From the NCBI GenBank assembly GCA_022559845.1, contig CM040125.1, forward strand, positions 202,408,102-202,472,101: DNA of 64,000 bases, given 5' to 3'. The translations under genes were made by a program, and so were the position numbers. How positions within the stretch are numbered: position 1 is the first letter of the stretch; each line of letters opens with the position of its first letter. Origin of the DNA: Amorphophallus konjac. Its lineage: Eukaryota; Streptophyta; Magnoliopsida; Alismatales; Araceae. Shown here in pieces: positions 1-12,117 of this stretch. The notes beneath the pieces are model-generated. The model had not been told where the DNA came from and made no database searches. It saw nothing but the letters and a program-made list of their open reading frames with translations.

Positions 1-1024
1 GGCGTTTATTTTAAAATTTTGCAGAAAACGTAATAAAACCTTATAAACAGTATGCATGCCATGCTCATATACGTATGTATAGATATCTTGCATTAATTCT
101 TATTTGGGCTACAATAACTTGAGAAAATCCTACCTTTAAGAGTTGATTTGGAGATGACGATTTGCAGATTGATATGAAGAAGGGAGAAAACTCTGTTGCT
201 TAAACAGCAACCAATAACTTCAGCCGTATCAGCAGGAAGAAGTCTTTATGTTCAACTGATGAACCCCTTTCGACTGAACTTCCTACAGAGAAATACGAAG
301 AAACATTAATATTTTCTTCATAATACCTGACCGAAGGTAAAGGAAAGATTATTACCTTTGTTCTTCACAACCCCAATGCTTCTTCAACCTGGAAGAAGGA
401 AGAAGTCGAATTAATGACCGTCCACCAAATCAAAAAGGGACAGAGGGAAGGAAGAGCTATTGCTCTGTAATTACCTTCAGAGAACTCGAACGCCAAATAG
501 CGTTCACGGGTTCGAGCAGTAGATTATTTATAGGGTTATGGAAGTCCTATTAAAAGTAGTGTTTGATTGAGGGTAACATATCCCCAATAGAGTCCTTACT
601 CTAATAAACACTTACTAGATTAGGTTAATCTTTCCCTGGATAAGCTCTGGGTTCGAACGAGTCACGAACTGAATTAACGCCTTTGGTCAGGGCGTGTATT
701 CTTTAATTAACGCCTTGAATAAGGGCGTTTCTTAAAAAGCGCCTTGAAAAAGGGCGTTTCGTGTTTTAAAACACGCCCAAGATAGAGGCGTTTCTTTTAC
801 TTACCCATTTGGTCGCGTGAGAACTGACGACCGTAGGTGTGGGCGTCCTTTCTTTATTCACGCCTTTGATAGAGGCGTTTCTTTTTGAATTAACGCCCTA
901 ATAAGAGGCGTTATTTTAATTTTACTTTACTTCATCGAATTAACCCTATTCTTATTATCTGTATTACTACTGTAATATATATATTTTAATTTATTTCAAA
1001 TATTCATTTATCAGGGTTGCTACA
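1..1024 (-). repeat. 3' LTR of Tekay-1, partial
   Basis: Matches 7763-8786 base for base with a fixed offset of 7762 and one mismatch. It ends in GCTACA immediately before the pyrimidine-rich complement of the PPT. It contains the TATA complement (ATTTATA at 526-532) and the hairpin cluster at 674-915. Confidence 0.97.
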
Positions 1025-1037
1025 CCCTCCCCCACTT
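1025..1037 (-). other. Polypurine tract of Tekay-1
   Basis: On the minus strand this reads AAGTGGGGGAGGG directly before the LTR start TGTAGC. It is the primer site for plus-strand DNA synthesis of the element. Confidence 0.85.
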
Positions 1038-1107
1038 AAAAAGAATTTGGTCCCCAAATTCAATATATATATAATTATACATGTGGAGAGCGTAGAACAT
1101 ATACCTC

Positions 1108-3714
1108 TTAGAATAACTCGGGAAATCGTTTCTTCATAGATTCTTCGGTCTCCCATGTCGCTTCGCGTTCGGGATTCTTATTCCATTGCACCTTGAGCAT
1201 GGGAATGACCTTATTCCTTAGAGCTCGTATTTCTCGATCCAAGATCTTCATAGGCTTCTGTTCATATGTGAGATCTTTCTGGATCACCAGATCTCCATGT
1301 TCAATAATATAAGAGGGGTCGTGCACATACTTTTTCAACATGGATATGTGAAATACATTATGTACCTCGGACAATTGAGGAGGTAATGCGATGCGATAAG
1401 CAACCTCGCCAACTCTTTCGAGTACCTCAAATGGTCCGATGAATCTTGGCGTAAGCTTGCCCTTAACACCAAATCTTCGTATGCCACGTCCAGGGGAAAT
1501 TTTAAGAAATACATGATCTCCAACCTGGAATTCAAGATCTCTTCTCCTGGTATCAGCATAAGCCTTTTGCCTTGTCTGAGCAATTTGTAATCTTTCTCTG
1601 ATTACCTGTATCTTCTCAGTTGTATCCCTTACCATGTCTGGACCTAATAGTTGTTTCTCTCCAACTTCGTTCCAACATATGGGAGATCGGCAACTCCTTC
1701 CGTATAAGGCTTCGAAAGGTGCCATTTGGATACTAGCTTGGTAGCTATTATTATATGCAAATTCAACTAAAGGTAAGTGGTCATGCCAGCTTCCTCCAAA
1801 GTCAATAATGCATGCTCTCAGCATATCTTCAACAACTTGATTAGTTCGCTCGGTCTGACCATCCGTTTGTGGGTGAAAAGCAGTACTAAAGTTGAGCCTT
1901 GTTCCCAACGAATGTTGTAATCCCTTCCAAAAATGAGAAGTAAAACGGGGATCTCTATCAGACACGATTGAGACAGGAATTCCATGTATCCTGACTATTT
2001 CTTTAATGTATAGTGCAGCTAGCACATCAATTGACCATCGGCTTTTGATTGGCAAGAAATGTGCCGATTTAGTCAATCGGTCAATGATAACCCAGATTCC
2101 ATCATGTCCTCCCTTAGATTTAGACAAACCCATGATGAAGTCCATACCAATATCCTCCCATTTCCACTTAGGAATATCTAGAGGATGTAGTTTTCCCGCA
2201 GGTTTTTGGTGTTCCGCCTTGACCTGTTGGCATGTGAGACAGCGTGATACATAGTCCGCTATTTCTCTTTTCATATTGGGCCACCAAAAGTTCCTCTTTA
2301 CATCTTGGTACATTTTGGTTGATCCAGGATGAATAGTGTATCTTGATCTGTGAGCTTCATCTAAGATCTTCTTCTTTAATTTCGGACAATCAGGTATACA
2401 AGTTCTATCTTTGAATAATAATCTTCCCTCGAAAGTTAGTTGAAAATCAGATTGTCCTTCTAATCTGCCTTTGATTTCCACTAACATAGGATCATCATCC
2501 TGAAGTGCTTGCATCTCAGATAATAAGTCTGACTGTATGCTTACATGAGATAGTGTGACAAATTTGGATTTCGTGTCCAAGCTTATATTGAGCTCGGAGA
2601 ATTGTTCAAGTAACCTCCATTCTTGCATCATACAATTTGCTATCATTGCTCTCGGTTTTCGACTAAGGGCATCAGCAACATAATTACCCTTTCCGGGATG
2701 GTATTGGATATTGAAGTCGAAGTCCTTGAGATATTCTAGCCAGCGTCTTTGTCTCATGTTTAGCTCCTTTTGTGAAAATAGATATTTGAGACTTTTGTGA
2801 TCGGAGTATACAGTAAACTGTACTCCATATAAGTAGTGTTTCCATATCTTTAGGGCAAATACTACCGCGGCCAGTTCTAAGTCATGGACGGGGTAATTCT
2901 CCTCATGCTTCTTCAGCTGACGTGAAGAGTATGCTATGACCTTTCCTTGTTGCATTAGGACACATCCGAGGCCAATGCCAGAAGCATCAGTGTAGACCTC
3001 GAATTTCTCTCCTTCTATCGGTAGAGCTAAGACCGGAGCTGTGGTGAGATGATTTTTGAGAGTTTGAAAACTTCTTTCACATTCCTCACTCCATTCGTAT
3101 CGGATCTCCTTGCGAGTTAACCTTGTAAGGGGCACGGCGATCTTAGAGAAATCTTTGATGAATCGCCGATAATAGCCTGCAAGACCTAAGAAACTTCTGA
3201 TCTCGCTTGCATTAGTGGGTCTTTCCCAGTTTCTTACAGCTTCAACCTTTGACGGATCTACAGATAAACCGTCCTTGGATATGACATGTCCGAGAAAATC
3301 CACTTCTTCAAGCCAGAACTCGCATTTGCTGAGTTTAGCATATAATTGATTTGTCCTCAAGATTTGTAATGAAATCCTCAAATGCTCTTCATGTTCTTCC
3401 TTAGTCTTGGAATATATCAATATATCATCAATGAAAACCACCACAAATTGATCTAGATAAGGCCTGAATATGCTATTCATCAACTGCATAAAGGCAGCAG
3501 GGGCATTTGTTAGTCCAAAAGGCGTAACAACAAATTCATAGTGGCCATACCTGCTTCTGAACGCAGTTTTATGAATATCTTCGTCTTTAATCCTCAATTG
3601 ATGATAACCAGACCTGAGATCAATCTTGGAGAAATATTTGGATCCAGAAATCTGATCAAATAATTCATCGATTCTCGGCAGTGGATACTTGTTCTTGATA
3701 GTAAGATGATTCAA
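1108..3714 (-). CDS. Tekay-1 pol: RT, RNase H, integrase, chromodomain
   Basis: This 868-codon stretch continues the frame of the upstream gag-protease part after one TAG stop, so 3714 is not a natural start. Reverse transcriptase spans about residues 1-180 with FIDD (D96, D97). RNase H begins at YTDAS (about 241). Integrase has an HHCC zinc finger (H455, H462, C492, C495) and a DDE core (D525, D586, E622, with 35 residues between the last two). The last 45 or so residues form a chromodomain ending ELF, which in this family directs insertion to chromatin. All catalytic residues are present. Only the TAG at the 5' edge prevents a complete gag-pol. Confidence 0.95.
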   Translation of the reverse strand: MNHLTIKNKYPLPRIDELFDQISGSKYFSKIDLRSGYHQLRIKDEDIHKTAFRSRYGHYEFVVTPFGLTNAPAAFMQLMNSIFRPYLDQFVVVFIDDILIYSKTKEEHEEHLRISLQILRTNQLYAKLSKCEFWLEEVDFLGHVISKDGLSVDPSKVEAVRNWERPTNASEIRSFLGLAGYYRRFIKDFSKIAVPLTRLTRKEIRYEWSEECERSFQTLKNHLTTAPVLALPIEGEKFEVYTDASGIGLGCVLMQQGKVIAYSSRQLKKHEENYPVHDLELAAVVFALKIWKHYLYGVQFTVYSDHKSLKYLFSQKELNMRQRRWLEYLKDFDFNIQYHPGKGNYVADALSRKPRAMIANCMMQEWRLLEQFSELNISLDTKSKFVTLSHVSIQSDLLSEMQALQDDDPMLVEIKGRLEGQSDFQLTFEGRLLFKDRTCIPDCPKLKKKILDEAHRSRYTIHPGSTKMYQDVKRNFWWPNMKREIADYVSRCLTCQQVKAEHQKPAGKLHPLDIPKWKWEDIGMDFIMGLSKSKGGHDGIWVIIDRLTKSAHFLPIKSRWSIDVLAALYIKEIVRIHGIPVSIVSDRDPRFTSHFWKGLQHSLGTRLNFSTAFHPQTDGQTERTNQVVEDMLRACIIDFGGSWHDHLPLVEFAYNNSYQASIQMAPFEALYGRSCRSPICWNEVGEKQLLGPDMVRDTTEKIQVIRERLQIAQTRQKAYADTRRRDLEFQVGDHVFLKISPGRGIRRFGVKGKLTPRFIGPFEVLERVGEVAYRIALPPQLSEVHNVFHISMLKKYVHDPSYIIEHGDLVIQKDLTYEQKPMKILDREIRALRNKVIPMLKVQWNKNPEREATWETEESMKKRFPELF

Positions 3715-5460
3715 CTATCGATAGTCGATACACATTCTCATGGATCCATCCTTCTTCCTTACAAATAGGACTGGGGCTCCCCACGGGGAAGTACTTGGTC
3801 TAATGAACCCTTTTTGAATCAATTCCATCAATTGCTTCTTCAATTCTTTTAGTTCTGCAGGGGACATTCTATAGGGTGCCTTTGAAACAGGACCAGCACC
3901 AGGGACTAAGTCAATGGTGAAGGCCACTTCTCTTTGCGGGGGTAATCCCGGCAATTCTTCCGGAAATACGTCTGGAAATTCTCGCACTACCTGAATGTCC
4001 TCTATCTTGGTTTCTTTAGCTTCTTTAATAGTGACAAAAGCAAGGAAGGATACACATCCTTTCTTGACGAGCTTGCTTGCTCGAAGAGCCGAAATAAGAG
4101 GGGATTTGCTTCGACTCTTAGGACTAGTATAAGTCAGTTCCAGAAATTCCTTGAAAACAATCTTGCTATCACGGCAATCAACCGTTGCCTGGTATTTGGA
4201 TAACCAATCTGCTCCTAGTATAACATCATACGCTTTTAGATCTAAGCAGATAAGATCAATAGGAAAATTCTTTCCTCGAACCAATACCTCACAGTTTTGG
4301 TAATGATGTGTGATATCCGTCTCGTTTCCGAGAGGAGTAGACAATATTAACTTCATCCATTCTGGTTCTAGAGGTAATGGGTCAACAAACTTCTTGGAAA
4401 TAATGGAATGCGATGCACCCGTATCAAATAAAACATGTGCATATTTGGAACAAATTTTTAATGTACCTTCCACCAATCCGCCTTCTTCTTCTGGTTCGGT
4501 CTCTTGGATCGCATGAAGACGAGCATTCTTTGTCACTGGACGTTTACCCTCACCGGCTTGGTCATTCATTAATGGACAATCGGGAATCCGATGTTCACGA
4601 CTCCCACAACGGAGACATGCTCCTAATTTCCTCCAGCATTCTTCTGTTTTGTGACCAGCCTTGTCACAATGCTTGCATACTACGTTTGAAGGTGTAGTGG
4701 TGATAGAGAAAGGCTTGGATTTCTTGAACTTCTGATCTTGAGAGGAAGAACCTCCATTATTGGGCCTCTTCTTAAAGTTGGGTTTAAAAGAACCCGAACT
4801 TGTGACTTGCTCCTTTTTATCTTTCCCACGGATCCTATCAGATAGTTCCGTGGCATCTTCAAGCAACTGAGCTCGGCGCACTATTTCAGTATAAACTTGA
4901 ATATCCATAGGCGCCAGTTGAGTAATGTAGTGGGGCCTAAGCCCATTAAGAAATCTACGGGCTTTCATCTTTTCCGTGCTAATTAAATGCTTAGCATATC
5001 TAGACAGTCTAGAAAACTGTGCTTCATAATCAGCCACCGATAAAGATCTTTGCTTTAATGCGGCAAATTCGGCGGCCTTCTTTTCCTGGACCCTATCAGA
5101 GAAATATTTGGCGTTGAAATATTCAACGAATTCACCCCATGTAACTTGAGTTGGGTCAATAGTAGCTTCAATCGACTCCCACCAGCATCTAGCATCCTTT
5201 TCTAACTGGAAAGTAGCTAATAAGACTTTGTCCTGATCCGTGCATTGCATAACACGGAATATACGTTCAATCTCCCGAACCCAATGCTCGGCATCGTCTG
5301 GATCGGTCGATCCCATGAACTTCGGGGGATTCATATTCTTGAATGCTTGGTGTAAGCTTCCAGCTCGTGGAGCACCACCTTGTGCTACCTGTTGTAGCAC
5401 TTGGGTCATCCCTTGAAGGGTACGCTGCATGTTGCGCCATTGAGCACGTTCGGCAGCCAT
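3715..5460 (-). CDS. Tekay-1 gag, protease and start of reverse transcriptase
   Basis: 581 codons from an ATG at 5460, about 180 bp downstream of the LTR and PBS in the sense direction. The retrotransposon gag domain is at about residues 55-185, followed by two CCHC knuckles (C262-C265-H270-C275 and C282-C285-H290-C295). The aspartic protease motif DTG is at D346. The start of RT ends at CIDYR. The TAG at 3715-3717 stands where relatives have glutamine (CIDYRQLN), so it looks like one C-to-T change in an otherwise open gag-pol. A programmed readthrough stop at this place would be unexpected. Confidence 0.94.
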   Translation of the reverse strand: MAAERAQWRNMQRTLQGMTQVLQQVAQGGAPRAGSLHQAFKNMNPPKFMGSTDPDDAEHWVREIERIFRVMQCTDQDKVLLATFQLEKDARCWWESIEATIDPTQVTWGEFVEYFNAKYFSDRVQEKKAAEFAALKQRSLSVADYEAQFSRLSRYAKHLISTEKMKARRFLNGLRPHYITQLAPMDIQVYTEIVRRAQLLEDATELSDRIRGKDKKEQVTSSGSFKPNFKKRPNNGGSSSQDQKFKKSKPFSITTTPSNVVCKHCDKAGHKTEECWRKLGACLRCGSREHRIPDCPLMNDQAGEGKRPVTKNARLHAIQETEPEEEGGLVEGTLKICSKYAHVLFDTGASHSIISKKFVDPLPLEPEWMKLILSTPLGNETDITHHYQNCEVLVRGKNFPIDLICLDLKAYDVILGADWLSKYQATVDCRDSKIVFKEFLELTYTSPKSRSKSPLISALRASKLVKKGCVSFLAFVTIKEAKETKIEDIQVVREFPDVFPEELPGLPPQREVAFTIDLVPGAGPVSKAPYRMSPAELKELKKQLMELIQKGFIRPSTSPWGAPVLFVRKKDGSMRMCIDYR

Positions 5461-5636
5461 TATCCTACAATTACAATAGCTATGTTAGTATTATATCACT
5501 ATGATCTTATAAAGGACTCATTGATCATTTAACCCTTGGTTCTACCTACTCTCACTTGGTTAAAGGTTTTGAAACCTATCCTTGGACTTGGGTTTCCTAA
5601 GAATTGAATAACCTTAGGCTCTGATACCACAAAGAC
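5461..5636 (-). other. Tekay-1 leader with tRNA-iMet primer binding site at 5617-5629
   Basis: On the minus strand 5629-5617 reads TGGTATCAGAGCC, the usual initiator-tRNA-Met primer binding site of plant LTR retrotransposons. It lies seven bases downstream of the LTR end. The rest up to the gag ATG at 5460 is untranslated leader. Confidence 0.9.
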
Positions 5637-7022
5637 TGTCACGCCCCGAGCGCGGAAGATACCCGGAGATGCGCGACGTGTCTATATCAATCATGTCAAT
5701 CAGAGTGGTCGTGTATTCGACACAAAGACAGAGATGCGCAAAATAGCAAGATAACCCAATCCTTTATTTCATAATGGATAGACTATTACAAATCCAATAC
5801 TCTGTTTAATAAAAAGAAAAGTACATAGTTGACTCGAGAAAACTATAGAAACAACTAGACGACACTTGTAGAAGCTCTATCACTTTCACTCTTGACTATT
5901 CCCATCCGATTGACTTCCATCGTCGTCGGACTTACCTGAAAAGTACAAGGGACAAACGGAATGAGCGAACGCTCAGTAGGAAATTATATCTCAAGTACTA
6001 GCAAGGGGTTTAAGTAATTACATTTTCATGAATGCAATAAAGCTATGCATGCTCGCATAAAACGACAGGATAGATAGAATGTAGTATCAAGGAAATAAGA
6101 TGAACTTATCATGAACTTTCAACAAGATAACAAGTTTATTCGAGATATTCAAGCAAGTACATTTACAAGTCATGTCAAGAACTTTGGCTATCATGTATCA
6201 AGCAAGTAAATTACCCTTTTTCGGGCCACGCATTTCATTTCATGTCAAGTACGAGTCAAGTACAAGATGTGTGTGGAATGTCCAATCAAGCAAGTCAAGT
6301 ACTCGGTATAATGCCAGATACCTTATCATTTTAACTCCCATGGGCACAAGTACTTTCGGGTGCTCCTCCCAGGACCAGATCGGGCCCTATATGCGCAGGC
6401 ATTTATCATGTGTTTTGACATCCACTCTTGTTTATATAACCAATATAGAATTTCAATCATCAAGCTTGTAGACACGTATGACAACTTTGACAGAATAGAG
6501 TCCAAAAATATGACAAGGACATAGAATGGCGATCATAACGGTATAATCACGATATCGATAAAACTAGGTAGAATATGGTTCCTTTAACTTAGGTACCATG
6601 ACAACTCAATATGGACATTCTTTATATAGAATTGAGGTCCACATAAACATAAGATCAAGCAAGATACCCTCATTCTTATCATAGAATTGGGGTTTACAAG
6701 AACGACATGATATGGCATGATATCATCATCCCATCAAGAATTTCTTATGATATACTCTTTGTATAATCATAAGGGCCGGTATACCATGTTTCTTTAGATT
6801 GACATGGCAAGGATCGTGTAATGGGTTTTTAGGGTACAACCAGCTCAGTCGGCCTTGAGGGAATCCAAGGCTACAAGGAGTCTTACGGAGGTCTCTATGA
6901 CTAACTCGCTAGTCCAAAGGAACGGAATGTCCAATGGAGAGCTTGTATGTCAATGAGAGTTGAGTGTGATCGATAAATCAACATGAAACGTGGGACTATA
7001 CTCACGGAGTGGAGAATAGTGC

Positions 7023-7024
<2 letters not shown>

Positions 7025-7072
<48 letters not shown>
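7025..7072. repeat. AT dinucleotide microsatellite
   Basis: An uninterrupted (AT)n run of roughly 24 units in the transcribed part of the Tekay-1 LTR. Confidence 0.95.
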
Positions 7073-7076
<4 letters not shown>

Positions 7077-7129
7077 AATATGAAACCATCGGTAATAGAA
7101 TCAGGATAAAATCAGTTTACAGTAAAATA

Positions 7130-7775
7130 ACGACTTAAGTAAAGTCGTGTATTGAATAATTAACGCCTAACAGAAGGGCGTTTACATATATTGCCAATTT
7201 GCAGAATTTCCATTATTTCATTAATTTATCAAAAACACGCCTTTCCTGGGGGCGTTTCTTCAAAGTTGACGACTGTAGAGGCAGGCGTCTCATCATTTAC
7301 ATATTCGACAGGATATAATTATTCTCAGAAATTTATCAAAAACGCGCCCTTGGAAGGGGCGTTACTTTCTAATTCCATTTTACAGAATATGTGAATTTCA
7401 GGATTTTAACAGATACACGCCCTAGGAAGGGGCGTTACTTTTCAGATTCACGCCTTGTTCTGGGGCGTTAGAACATGGAAAACGACTTTGTCCAAGTCGT
7501 GAATTTCAAGGAATTTATGATATTTTAATAAATAATATTTCGAGAGACAGGAGACATGTCATGGCAGTAAAATTTAACAGGAATTCACAGAGTCATGCAG
7601 GATATTAAAAATCAATATTTCATATGTATTGTAATTTTTAAACAGGATCAATTATTAATCACATGCGATTCTTATGAAATTAACGCCTGCGTAGTGGGCG
7701 TCAAATATTAAATTGACGACCACTAGCATGGTCGTTTCTTTTAAATTAGCGCCCTAATCAAGGGCGTTTATTTTA
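7130..7775. repeat. Second hairpin cluster in Tekay-1 LTR (transcribed part)
   Basis: About ten inverted repeats of the same kind lie between 7130 and 7500 and again between 7680 and 7775. Most use ACGCC/GGCGT arms. Others use ACGACTT/AAGTCGT (for example around 7131-7150 and 7481-7499) or ACGAC/GTCGT. The arms change together, so pairing is kept. Confidence 0.82.
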
Positions 7776-8287
7776 AAATTTTGCAGAAAACGTAATAAAA
7801 CCTTATAAACAGTATGCATGCCATGCTCATATACGTATGTATAGATATCTTGCATTAATTCTTATTTGGGCTACAATAACTTGAGAAAATCCTACCTTTA
7901 AGAGTTGATTTGGAGATGACGATTTGCAGATTGATATGAAGAAGGGAGAAAACTCTGTTGCTTAAACAGCAACCAATAACTTCAGCCGTATCAGCAGGAA
8001 GAAGTCTTTATGTTCAACTGATGAACCCCTTTCGACTGAACTTCCTACAGAGAAATACGAAGAAACATTAATATTTTCTTCATAATACCTGACCGAAGGT
8101 AAAGGAAAGATTATTACCTTTGTTCTTCACAACCCCAATGCTTCTTCAACCTGGAAGAAGGAAGAAGTCGAATTAATGACCGTCCACCAAATCAAAAAGG
8201 GACAGAGGGAAGGAAGAGCTATTGCTCTGTAATTACCTTCAGAGAACTCGAACGCCAAATAGCGTTCACGGGTTCGAGCAGTAGATT

Positions 8288-8294
8288 ATTTATA
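8288..8294 (-). promoter_or_regulatory. TATA box of Tekay-1 LTR
   Basis: The minus strand reads CCCTATAAATAA here, about 490 bp into the LTR. It separates U3, which holds the dense hairpin cluster, from a long transcribed R/U5 part. The 3' LTR has the same box at 526-532. Confidence 0.75.
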
Positions 8295-8435
8295 GGGTTA
8301 TGGAAGTCCTATTAAAAGTAGTGTTTGATTGAGGGTAACATATCCCCAATAGAGTCCTTACTCTAATAAACACTTACTAGATTAGGTTAATCTTTCCCTG
8401 GATAAGCTCTGGGTTCGAACGAGTCACGAACTGAA

Positions 8436-8677
8436 TTAACGCCTTTGGTCAGGGGGTGTATTCTTTAATTAACGCCTTGAATAAGGGCGTTTCTTAAAAA
8501 GCGCCTTGAAAAAGGGCGTTTCGTGTTTTAAAACACGCCCAAGATAGAGGCGTTTCTTTTACTTACCCATTTGGTCGCGTGAGAACTGACGACCGTAGGT
8601 GTGGGCGTCCTTTCTTTATTCACGCCTTTGATAGAGGCGTTTCTTTTTGAATTAACGCCCTAATAAGAGGCGTTATT
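8436..8677. repeat. Hairpin cluster upstream of Tekay-1 TATA
   Basis: About seven short inverted repeats stand in a row. The arms are of type AACGCC and GGCGTT, with about 9-11 nt between them, and one repeat is a GACGAC/GTGGGCGTC variant. Copies are imperfect and the loops differ, so this is not a simple tandem duplication. The cluster recurs at 674-915 in the other LTR. Confidence 0.85.
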
Positions 8678-8786
8678 TTAATTTTACTTTACTTCATCGA
8701 ATTAACCCTATTCTTATTATCTGTATTACTACTGTAATATATATATTTTAATTTATTTCAAATATTCATTTATCAGGGTTGCTACA

Positions 8787-9189
8787 TTCCTTGACCGTTT
8801 GAACCGAGAGACGGCCTATACAAGATCGTTTAGACTGCAAGAGAGGCGAAGTGTGTAGAAAGCAGATAAACGGTCCCTGTAAGACCATCTTCAAGATGCT
8901 GTAGTTGCCCGATAGACAATGGCTTAGGAAACTCTGGTAGCTCCGAGTGGGACTCTATTGAAGAGTCCCAAACTGTGGGTAAGGAGTCCTAATCCGTGCT
9001 AAAGCCTATCCTAACCCATTTTGGAGCTATCCTACCTCATTCCTAGTGGGATTAGGCCAAGTGTTTGGGCTCTATAAGTAGAAGGCATCTTAAACTCGTT
9101 TCTCACAAAACACCCCATCTTAAACTCGTTTCTCACAGAACACCCCTCCTCTATGTCTTGAAAACCTTATTAAGCCTTCCCAAATTATC
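8787..9189 (+). promoter_or_regulatory. Promoter and 5' UTR of antisense PMD gene
   Basis: A plus-strand TATA box (TCTATAAGTAG, 9071-9081) lies about 110 bp before the ATG at 9190. Upstream, 8795-8890 holds inverted repeats with GACCGT, ACGGTC and GACGGCC arms, the same motif type as in the Tat LTR at 34.5-36.4 kb. A direct repeat, CATCTTAAACTCGTTTCTCA, occurs at about 9087 and 9117 in the presumed 5' UTR. Confidence 0.6.
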
Positions 9190-9324
9190 ATGAAGAGGGC
9201 GCTTGAAGGAAGCTCTATGGGTGAGGTCACTTACCACGGGCCAAAGCCAGCTAAGAAAGAGTACGGGGTGCTACAAAGGTTGACCGCCATCCCTGGGCAT
9301 CTGAGCACTAGTCATTTGAGAGAG

Positions 9325-9428
9325 GTAAGTCAAAGCAACTTCTTTCATCTTATTCAATTTCCTTCAAAATTGCTTATCATTATTTCTCTTTTCCTCTCTT
9401 TGTTTTCTTTCTCTTCTTGTTACCTCAG
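9325..9428 (+). other. Intron of the PMD gene
   Basis: AGAG|GTAAGT at the donor, a long pyrimidine-rich stretch, and TTACCTCAG at the acceptor. Removal joins codon 45 to the PMD frame in phase 0. The signals are on the plus strand only, so the Tat genomic RNA (minus) cannot splice this intron out, which explains how it survives retrotransposition. Confidence 0.8.
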
Positions 9429-10141
9429 CTCCTTCCCGGCCCAAGGCGCTATTCCACCCTGAAGTGGATGTCTCCCATGATCCGTGAGCTCCCCATAGCA
9501 GTGTTATCCATCTTAAGGGCCTGGCATTTGCACCCTCTTTTAATTTTAGCTAAAAACTACCCCAAGCTTTCATTGGATCGGCATAGCATCACGGCCTTAA
9601 TAGAACTATGGCATCCCCAGACGCATACCTTTATCTTCCCCTCTTTTGAGGCCACCATTCTATTAAAGGAGGTAGAGACTTATCTATCCCTTCCTAGATC
9701 TAAAGTTGGTGAGGAAGACTTAGTTTGCCATACTGTTGCCCCCGTAGATCCTACCCTCATTCTAGGGGAGTTCCTACCCAGTACTAAGGATATCCGCACC
9801 ATAGTTGGCCAACACCACATCCATTTGCTACCCCTGAGCCAGTGGGTCATAGCTCATTGTAAGAATAAGTGTGGGTGGGATGTGTTGTGCCCCTATGGTT
9901 TTGATGTCAGCAAGCACTATGAGTATGAATTGTGTTGCACTATGAGTATGAATTGTTTTGTTGTCAGCATGCTATATGAGCATGATTGATTGATTGATTT
10001 GAGAGTGGGCACATTCATCTCATTGCATTGTCTGTCTCTGCATTGGTAAATAGACTGCTCTGTTAGTTCTCCTGCATACATTGCATCAGTTCATATCTGC
10101 TATATGCATTCACTACATCGGTCCATGTTCATTGTGCCTGT

Positions 10142-11917
10142 AAGTCTGCACATCTTCCGGTGTTTCATTGCATCAGTCATAAAGTCTGTACACCGTCTTG
10201 GCGCTCACCAAGTGTATACATCGGCGAAGTCTGTACATCGAGCAAGTCTATACATCGGACCAAGTCTGTACAGCCTGTGTGTTGCATGCATTTCTTCAAG
10301 TCTGTACATTCCTTGTGCATGCATCGTCCATCATGCATCGTCTCTCAAAGTCTATACAGCATCATCGTCTCACTTAGCGTCTTTGTGCATGGAGCATTCA
10401 AGTCTGTACAGCCTTTGCAGCACATCCAAGTCAATACATTGCATAGCATGCACACGTTCAAGTCTATACATTCCCTTGCCTCTCCATGCATATGCTAGTC
10501 TATACAGCCAGTGCATCCATTGATCTCAAGTCTGTACATCGCCACTTGTTCATGCTCGTGCAAGTCTATACATTGATGTCGCATGCATGCATCTATAGTC
10601 TGTACAGAGTTGACAGCATGCCTGAACCGTGTTAGATGAAGTCTACACACTCGCCATCATGCTATCCTGCTAAGTCTGTACATTGGCCAAGTCTGTATAG
10701 AGTCTTTTGCATCGTTCATCAAGTCTATACATTGCATACAGGCAAAGTCTGTACATTGGTAAAGTCTGTACATCGTTGGCTTGTGCATGCATCGTGTTTC
10801 AAAGTCTGTACATCCGACCGTCTCACTCAGCGTCTCATGCTATCAAGTCTATACATCGCATGGATTACACACAGCAAGTCTGTACATCCACCGTCTCACT
10901 TAGCGTCTCTATGCATATTTGAGTCAAAGTCTGTACAGCCTGTGGTCGCAAGACCAAGTCTGTACATTGTTCTGTTTCAGGCACAAGTGAAGTCTATACA
11001 GAGTTTGCTATCTGCACGTAGCTTGATGACTTAGCATGTCTATACACTCGTTATCGTGCATTCATTGTCTACACACTCTGCTGATATGTTTGTGCATCAT
11101 GATAACAGTCTATACACTATCTTGTTGTGGGCATAAAAGGTCTGTACATCCCTTGACAGCATGCCTGAGCATTCATCCTGTACATACCTTGCATGCCTGA
11201 TCATTTATGTTTTTCGTGCACACTTTACTACATGCATATTGCATTAAACTGTCTTGCATGCAGAGTCTGCACACATGACACATAGCAAGTCTGCACATCA
11301 CACACAAAGTTTGTTTTGCACACAAACACTAAGTCTACACATTGTTGTATGCAGAGTCTGTACATTCATTTGGCATGTCAGTGCATCCATTTATAATGTA
11401 TATACTTTGCTATCTGCATCTGTGCACTCCTTCATTGTAAGTCTATACTTTGCTTGATGCATTCATCTTCAATGTACACACTTTGTTAAATGCAGTCTAC
11501 ACTACATCCCTAAATGTCTGAATACTCTTCGGTGAAGTCTGTACACACTTCAAGTGGCAAGTATGTACATCGTCACTGTTCTTGCACACACACACAAGTC
11601 CATACACTCTTTGTGTCTGCATCACATACACTCAAGTCTGCACACTCGTTGAAGGCATGTCCAAGGATTCATATTCCAAGTCTATACATTGTCCCTGCTC
11701 ATGCATCACTCCCTTGGCAAGTCTGTACATTGCAACATGTGCTTCATGCAATTAAGTCTGCACATCGTCAGTATAGTCTATACACTTGGCGTCTCATGCA
11801 TATGCAAAGTCTATACATTGCTGTCGCATTGTAAAGTCTATACATTACTATCGCAGTGCAAAGTATATACATTGCAAAGTCTACACACTGCATTACACCC
11901 TACAGAGTCTGTACAAG
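10142..11917 (+). repeat. Array of about 45 GTCTRYACA motifs
   Basis: The motif, most often AAGTCTGTACA or AAGTCTATACA, recurs at irregular spacing of about 15-60 bp, always in the same orientation. Between copies lie many GCATGCA words and three copies of CGTCTCACTYAGCGTCTC-like text. Spacers are otherwise unrelated, so this is not an ordinary satellite. The array ends about 200 bp upstream of the LTR TATA box, that is in U3. It has no coding value; the ORFs across it are artefacts of the repeat. Confidence 0.9.
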
Positions 11918-12110
11918 GTCCTATTGTTTTAAACTAATAATTCTCTTCGACTGACTGACAGGGACTCTTTGCAAAAATTAATGAAGTCTCATGATCCAGA
12001 ATGGAGATGGCTCAGGCTCGTGACACGTGTCATCCTGTAGACAGAGATGCTGCCACGCGACCAATCTGTTAGGGCAGGAATTCGTGGGAGTCACATGCCC
12101 ACCTTCCTGC

Positions 12111-12117
12111 TATAAAG
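12111..12117 (+). promoter_or_regulatory. TATA box of the solo copia LTR
   Basis: CTATAAAG lies about 200 bp downstream of the end of the GTCTRYACA array and upstream of the purine-rich leader and the hairpin repeats. Confidence 0.7.

Larger units (their letters stand above)
1..8786 (-). mobile_element. Tekay-1: young Ty3/gypsy chromovirus, 3' LTR cut by window edge
   Basis: Minus-strand LTR retrotransposon: 5' LTR 5637-8786, PBS 5617-5629, gag-pol 5460-1108, PPT 1025-1037, 3' LTR 1-1024 (rest outside the window). The sense LTR starts TGTAGC and ends GTGACA. Domain order gag, protease, RT, RNase H, integrase, chromodomain is that of Ty3/gypsy chromoviruses, and the LTR ends and chromodomain fit the Tekay (Del) lineage. 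The 1024 comparable LTR bases differ at one position by eye (C at 693, G at 8455) with no indel, so insertion is recent. TTCCT at 8787-8791 should be one copy of the target duplication. It sits just upstream of the PMD promoter of the Tat element. Confidence 0.95.
5637..8786 (-). repeat. 5' LTR of Tekay-1 (3150 bp)
   Basis: Sense orientation TGTAGC...GTGACA. It contains an upstream hairpin cluster (8436-8677), a TATA box (8288-8294), further hairpins in the transcribed part (7130-7775), an AT microsatellite (7025-7072) and two modules shared with other LTRs (about 6318-6405 and 6831-6937). The region has no believable protein gene. Confidence 0.95.

Noticed and set aside
3715..3717. Programmed stop between gag and pol in Tekay-1
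   Set aside because: The stop lies inside the RT domain rather than at the gag/pol border, so a point mutation is more likely. Kept only as a check in the findings.
10142..11917. CRISPR-like array
   Set aside because: The repeat is only 9-11 bp, spacing is irregular (about 15-60 bp), and the setting is a plant LTR. No CRISPR features.
10104..11937. Several plus-strand ORFs of 67-139 codons rich in SVH, SLY and VYT
   Set aside because: They are translations of the GTCTRYACA array in different frames. Codons follow the repeat, not a protein family.
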